Assembly (NCBI RefSeq): GCF_900155555.1
Contig: NZ_FUHN01000007.1
Coordinates: 434,073-498,072, forward strand
DNA length: 64,000 bases
Origin: Mobilibacterium timonense
GTDB lineage: Bacteria > Bacillota > Clostridia > Peptostreptococcales > Anaerovoracaceae
Direction of reading: 5' to 3'
Positions 60,837 through 64,000 of this stretch are shown here, one piece after another (within the stretch, counting starts at the first letter, position 1; each line of letters opens with the position of its first letter). The position numbers and the translations under genes were made by a program. Below the pieces are notes generated by a model. That model made no database searches. It was not told where the DNA came from and was given only the letters and a program-made list of their open reading frames with translations.

Positions 60837-61308
60837 CAGTACCCTTCAGCTTCTGGAGATTTCTCATTTCGTTTCTCAGGCTGACGTTCTCTCTCTGAAG
60901 GTCGAAATATGCGTTCTCCAGGTCGCTGCACTTGGCCTCGAGAGCCTTGTAGCGCTCGCTGTCCTGGACGGCCTTGTCATTGTCGTTTCCGATCTTCTCC
61001 TTGAGGTCCGTGACCTGCTTCTTGGCATTCTCCCACAATGAGATGTAGTGCTTTACGTCGTTGTCAAGCTGGTGGTTTTCGGTCTGAACCTTGAGCAGCA
61101 AGTCGCTGTTGTCCATGAGCTTCTCGGCCAGGTTGATCGCAGCGAGAACGGCACACTTGTAATTTGGATTGCTGTTCAGGATCTTGCTGGTATGACGGAT
61201 CTCGTCATCCACGTACTTGCCGATCTCCTTGATCTTTTCCTCGCTCTTTTCACCCGAAAGAACATACGTATTGCCGCAGATCACAACCTCTGCTCTGTTT
61301 CTTTCCAT
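60826..61308 (-). CDS. zapA: Cell division protein ZapA
   Basis: 160 residues. The N-terminal ZapA domain (EVVICGNTYVLSGEKSEEKIKEIGKYVDDEI) is followed by a long coiled coil. It bundles FtsZ filaments. Longer than Bacillus ZapA (about 85) but of the usual clostridial length. GGAG lies six bases before the ATG. Confidence 0.92.
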   Translation of the reverse strand: MERNRAEVVICGNTYVLSGEKSEEKIKEIGKYVDDEIRHTSKILNSNPNYKCAVLAAINLAEKLMDNSDLLLKVQTENHQLDNDVKHYISLWENAKKQVTDLKEKIGNDNDKAVQDSERYKALEAKCSDLENAYFDLQRENVSLRNEMRNLQKLKGTDEE

Positions 61309-61359
61309 ACACTGCTCCTATCTAAAAGTAATATCACATGTATCGAAGCCGCTGTTCCA

Positions 61360-62151
61360 TCAGCCTCTTACCGCCTCATACATAAGTATCGCCGCCGAGA
61401 TCCCCGCATTGAGTGACTCGACGCCATCAGCCATCGGAATGGTGACTCTCACATCTGCCATATCCATGAGACCCGGAGAGATGCCCCGGCCCTCGTTTCC
61501 TATGACCAGCGCCGCGCCCCGCTTAAGGTCGGCGTCATAATAGGGGACCCCTCTCCTGGGATCCGTCACCACTAATCTCCGCCCGCTTTTCCTGACTGCA
61601 TCCAGGACTTCATCCTCGGAATCCACCGTGAAGAAGGGGATCTGAAAGATCATTCCCGCAGTGGATCTCAGGACCTTCAGGGAAAAGACGTCAGCCGTCC
61701 CCTTCAGGGCTATGATGCCGGCGTATCCGGCCGCTGCCGCAGTTCTTACCATGGTGCCTAAGTTTCCGGGATCCTGGATCCTGTCCAGCACCAGGACATT
61801 GCGCAGGCCTTCTCCAGAGCTTACAAACCGGTTCAGATCCCATACGGGCTTGCGTATCACCCCGACGACTCCCGCTCCGCTCTGAGCGTCGCTGACTTTT
61901 TCCATCAACCGCTCTGGAACCACAAAGGTCTTCTCCGGGACGGCCCGATCCAGCATCTCCCTGAGATCACTCATGTGACCCCCGTCAGACACCAGAAAAT
62001 ACTCGGCCTCCCAGTCCTGCTGCAGCGCTTCAGTCACCAGGTTGGCACCCTCTATGAGGAAGAGCCCCTGCCGGTCTCTGTATTTCTTTCTCTTGAGCCT
62101 GACCACTTCCTTTATTCTGTCGTTCTTGTCAGACTGTATGCTCAGGCTCAT
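61360..62151 (-). CDS. TrmH/SpoU family RNA methyltransferase
   Basis: 263 residues. N-terminal substrate-binding domain (KYRDRQGLFLIEGANLVTEAL) and the knotted SPOUT catalytic domain: RIQDPGNLGTMVRTAAAAG (motif 1), ALVIGNEGRGIS (motif 2) and VTIPMADGVESLNAGISAAI (motif 3). It 2'-O-methylates ribose in rRNA or tRNA; the target is not determined. In many Clostridia pheST separates this gene from zapA; here it does not. Confidence 0.93.
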   Translation of the reverse strand: MSLSIQSDKNDRIKEVVRLKRKKYRDRQGLFLIEGANLVTEALQQDWEAEYFLVSDGGHMSDLREMLDRAVPEKTFVVPERLMEKVSDAQSGAGVVGVIRKPVWDLNRFVSSGEGLRNVLVLDRIQDPGNLGTMVRTAAAAGYAGIIALKGTADVFSLKVLRSTAGMIFQIPFFTVDSEDEVLDAVRKSGRRLVVTDPRRGVPYYDADLKRGAALVIGNEGRGISPGLMDMADVRVTIPMADGVESLNAGISAAILMYEAVRG

Positions 62152-62194
62152 TGATACTTTCCTTCTTGTTTCCGTGTACTAAAACGCCGCAGCT

Positions 62195-63334
62195 CTACTT
62201 CAGGAAATCAGGAACGTCGAAGTTTGACGACGCATCCGGATCCTCACTTCCCAGAAGGGAAGAAAGATCCATCTCTGTTCCGTGGAGTCCGTCCGCAGTC
62301 TCGATAGGCTTTCCAGGCTTCCTTGCAGGCTTCGCCTTGGCCTTCTCAGGGATCTCGTCAACGAGTCCGCCCATGGTAAAATCCGTAGCGATGAGGGTGA
62401 TGGATACGGTGTCGTTCATATCCTCGCTGACCGTAGCTCCGAATATGATATTGGCATCCGGATCCGCCTCTGCCTGCACCTTCTCGGCGATCTTGCTGAT
62501 GTCCAGCATTCCGAGGTCCATTCCGCCGGATACGTAGAGCAGGATGGACTTGGCTCCGTCGATCTTGGTCTCCAGCAGCGGGCTCTCGACCGCATTCCTG
62601 ACAGCGTCCTCGATCTTGTTCTCTCCGGTCCCGACACCAACGCCCATGTGAGCGATGCCTCTGCCTTCCATGACGGTCCTGACATCGGCAAAGTCCACGT
62701 TCACGATGCCGTACTGGGAGATGAGGTCGGAGATGCCCTGTACGCCCTTGCGCAGAACGTCGTCTGCCATAGCAAAGGCCTCCATCATCGTTGTGTTCTT
62801 CTCGCTCGAGTCGATCAGCTTGTCATTAGGGATAACGACAAGGGAGTCAACAAAGTTCTGCAGGTACTGAATGCCCTTTGCCGCTCTGTTCCAGCGCTTC
62901 TTTCCCTCGAAGGAAAAAGGCTTTGTAACGACGGCGACAGTCAGCGCTCCGCAGTCCATGGCAGCCTTTGCGATGATAGGAGCCGCACCTGTTCCTGTGC
63001 CGCCGCCCATTCCAGCCGTGATGAATACCATGTCGGCATCCTGAAGATAGCTCGTGATCTCCTCAAGTGTCTCCTCTGCTGCTCTCTGTCCGATCTCAGG
63101 GTTCGCTCCAGCGCCCCTGCCTCCGGTGATCTTCTCACCGATCTGTATCTTCACCTCTGCCTTGCACTTGGCCAGAGCCTGTTTATCAGTATTAACTGCT
63201 ATGAAAGTGACGCCCTGCATGTCTGTGTCGACCATTCGATCAACTGCGTTGCATCCGCCGCCACCTACGCCTACTACCTTTATAATTGCTGCATTGTCCT
63301 GGTCTTCGACAAAGTCAGAAACGAATTCCATCAT
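62195..63334 (-). CDS. ftsZ: Cell division protein FtsZ
   Basis: 379 residues, tubulin-like GTPase. [14 protein letters not shown] and the tubulin signature [11 protein letters not shown] are intact, as is the T7 loop ([10 protein letters not shown]). The short C-terminal peptide NFDVPDFLK is the FtsA/SepF-binding tail, after a rather short linker. It forms the Z ring at the division site. AGGAGG lies six bases before the ATG; ftsQ is upstream. Confidence 0.97.
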   Translation of the reverse strand: MMEFVSDFVEDQDNAAIIKVVGVGGGGCNAVDRMVDTDMQGVTFIAVNTDKQALAKCKAEVKIQIGEKITGGRGAGANPEIGQRAAEETLEEITSYLQDADMVFITAGMGGGTGTGAAPIIAKAAMDCGALTVAVVTKPFSFEGKKRWNRAAKGIQYLQNFVDSLVVIPNDKLIDSSEKNTTMMEAFAMADDVLRKGVQGISDLISQYGIVNVDFADVRTVMEGRGIAHMGVGVGTGENKIEDAVRNAVESPLLETKIDGAKSILLYVSGGMDLGMLDISKIAEKVQAEADPDANIIFGATVSEDMNDTVSITLIATDFTMGGLVDEIPEKAKAKPARKPGKPIETADGLHGTEMDLSSLLGSEDPDASSNFDVPDFLK

Positions 63335-63459
63335 AGAGCTCCTCCTAGTCTGTAGTTACATATATGTTAATATAGCATAATAATTGTGTTATTGCACGAA
63401 ATTGTTTCTTTTTTCAACGCCTTTTCAACGCTTACCCAACATTTCTTTACACTGTATGA

Positions 63460-64000
63460 TCAGACATCCGGGGTAAAGGAAGCGTATCCGTCTTCACTGA
63501 TCGCTATCGTTCCCCTTTTGATGTTTTTCGCAAATAATTTCTCCAGTATCTGCTGTATATGCCCGTCGTCGATGGAGCTTTCCACTTCCTTTATGGCTCC
63601 GGAGACGACCAGGCTCTCATATACGTAGCATCTTATGTACATCTCCGACATCTCGATCCTAATGAAGTAGATGCCTCCGTCGTCCATCTTTCCAAGAAGG
63701 GCCAGCGCATCCTTGAACACACTGGCATTTTTCGCCTCCAGAGGCTCTCCAAGTGTTGCCTTTTTGATCTTGATGCCCGTCAGCATCGTCACCTTCGGCG
63801 GTGTTTCAGTCTTCCTGAGAAGGATTCCGTTGCGGTCTATGACCAGATATTCGTCTCCGTACTGGATCGCCGCTATCTGCGTCCTCTCTTTCACGGTGAT
63901 GATCAGCGTTCCCGGAAGTTTCCTGTGTACCTCCACCGACTGGATGTACGGGTTCTGCAGTAGATAATCCTTGATCTGCCTTATACCCGGGTTGTAAATT
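63460..64000 (-). CDS. ftsQ: Cell division protein FtsQ/DivIB (partial, 5' end outside window)
   Basis: The C-terminal 180 or so residues. The frame enters at the window edge with IYNPGIRQIKDYLLQNPYIQ, the end of the POTRA domain, then VEVHRKLPGTLIITVKER and the beta domain (DEYLVIDRNGILL). This pattern is typical of DivIB/FtsQ, which regulates septal cell-wall synthesis from outside the membrane. The cytoplasmic and membrane parts lie beyond the window. Confidence 0.9.
   Translation of the reverse strand, partial: IYNPGIRQIKDYLLQNPYIQSVEVHRKLPGTLIITVKERTQIAAIQYGDEYLVIDRNGILLRKTETPPKVTMLTGIKIKKATLGEPLEAKNASVFKDALALLGKMDDGGIYFIRIEMSEMYIRCYVYESLVVSGAIKEVESSIDDGHIQQILEKLFAKNIKRGTIAISEDGYASFTPDV

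Noticed and set aside
62282-63355. 357-codon plus-strand frame
   Set aside because: Antisense to ftsZ; low-complexity leucine/serine-rich translation typical of a shadow frame.

Overview
The window looks like chromosomal core sequence of an anaerobic, fermentative Gram-positive bacterium of the class Clostridia. The signs are an NAD-linked electron-bifurcating-type [FeFe] hydrogenase cluster, pyruvate phosphate dikinase, single-chain glycyl-tRNA synthetase, LexA with a Bacillus-type SOS box, the Firmicutes gene order yqeY-phoH-ybeY-era-recO, and a B-type dihydroorotate dehydrogenase (pyrD plus pyrK). A family-level guess (Anaerovoracaceae / old Family XIII) is inference only. Shine-Dalgarno sites are strong (AGGAGG) and sigma-A type promoters (TTGACA/TATAAT) are easy to see. 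I see no insertion sequence, prophage, CRISPR array or rRNA.

Layout. 1-6777 (minus): an Mrp/Mbh-type cation-proton antiporter operon (E, F, G, DUF4040, B, C, D and two more D-like subunits, the last cut by the window edge). 7004-9569 (plus): a lone radical SAM gene, lexA with its own SOS box, and a zinc-phospholipase-C-like gene. 9737-11590 (minus): M18 aminopeptidase and a small export protein. 11751-16759 (minus): hydrogenase operon (NuoE-like, HATPase, 2Fe-2S protein, NuoF-like, HydA), divergent from a plus-strand regulatory set (DRTGG, ATPase, DRTGG, PHP; 17027-18959). 18973-26159 (minus): LD-carboxypeptidase-like, YitT-like, ppdK, glyQS, DUF4342. 26186-32321 (minus): recO, era, a ybeY-cdd fusion, phoH, yqeY, rpsU, nnr. 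32541-33407 (plus): cell-wall amidase. 33436-39164 (minus): complete UMP operon pyrCKDFEBI. 39316-42086 (minus): cold-shock gene and nifU-nifS with an Rrf2 regulator. 42202-48364 (minus): WG-repeat protein and a four-gene catabolic operon (aminotransferase, aldolase, FGGY kinase, TetR). 48674-49762 (plus): Xaa-Pro peptidase. 49957-53100 (minus): cysE, corA, ClC channel. 53179-53448 (minus): three tRNAs. 53552-64000 (minus): ftsQ-ftsZ-trmH-zapA-mutS2-DUF523-argS, then a radical-SAM-like protein that has lost two of its three cluster cysteines, and a TPR protein.

How parts work together. The hydrogenase would reoxidise NADH and ferredoxin as H2, and the antiporter would couple proton and sodium gradients. 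Three promoters (nifS, the Rrf2 gene, cysE) share an AATTCC-N12/13-GGAATT inverted repeat, which suggests that the Rrf2 protein links Fe-S assembly to cysteine synthesis. The least explained loci are the degenerate radical SAM/TPR pair, the aminotransferase-aldolase-kinase operon, and the lone radical SAM gene at 7004.
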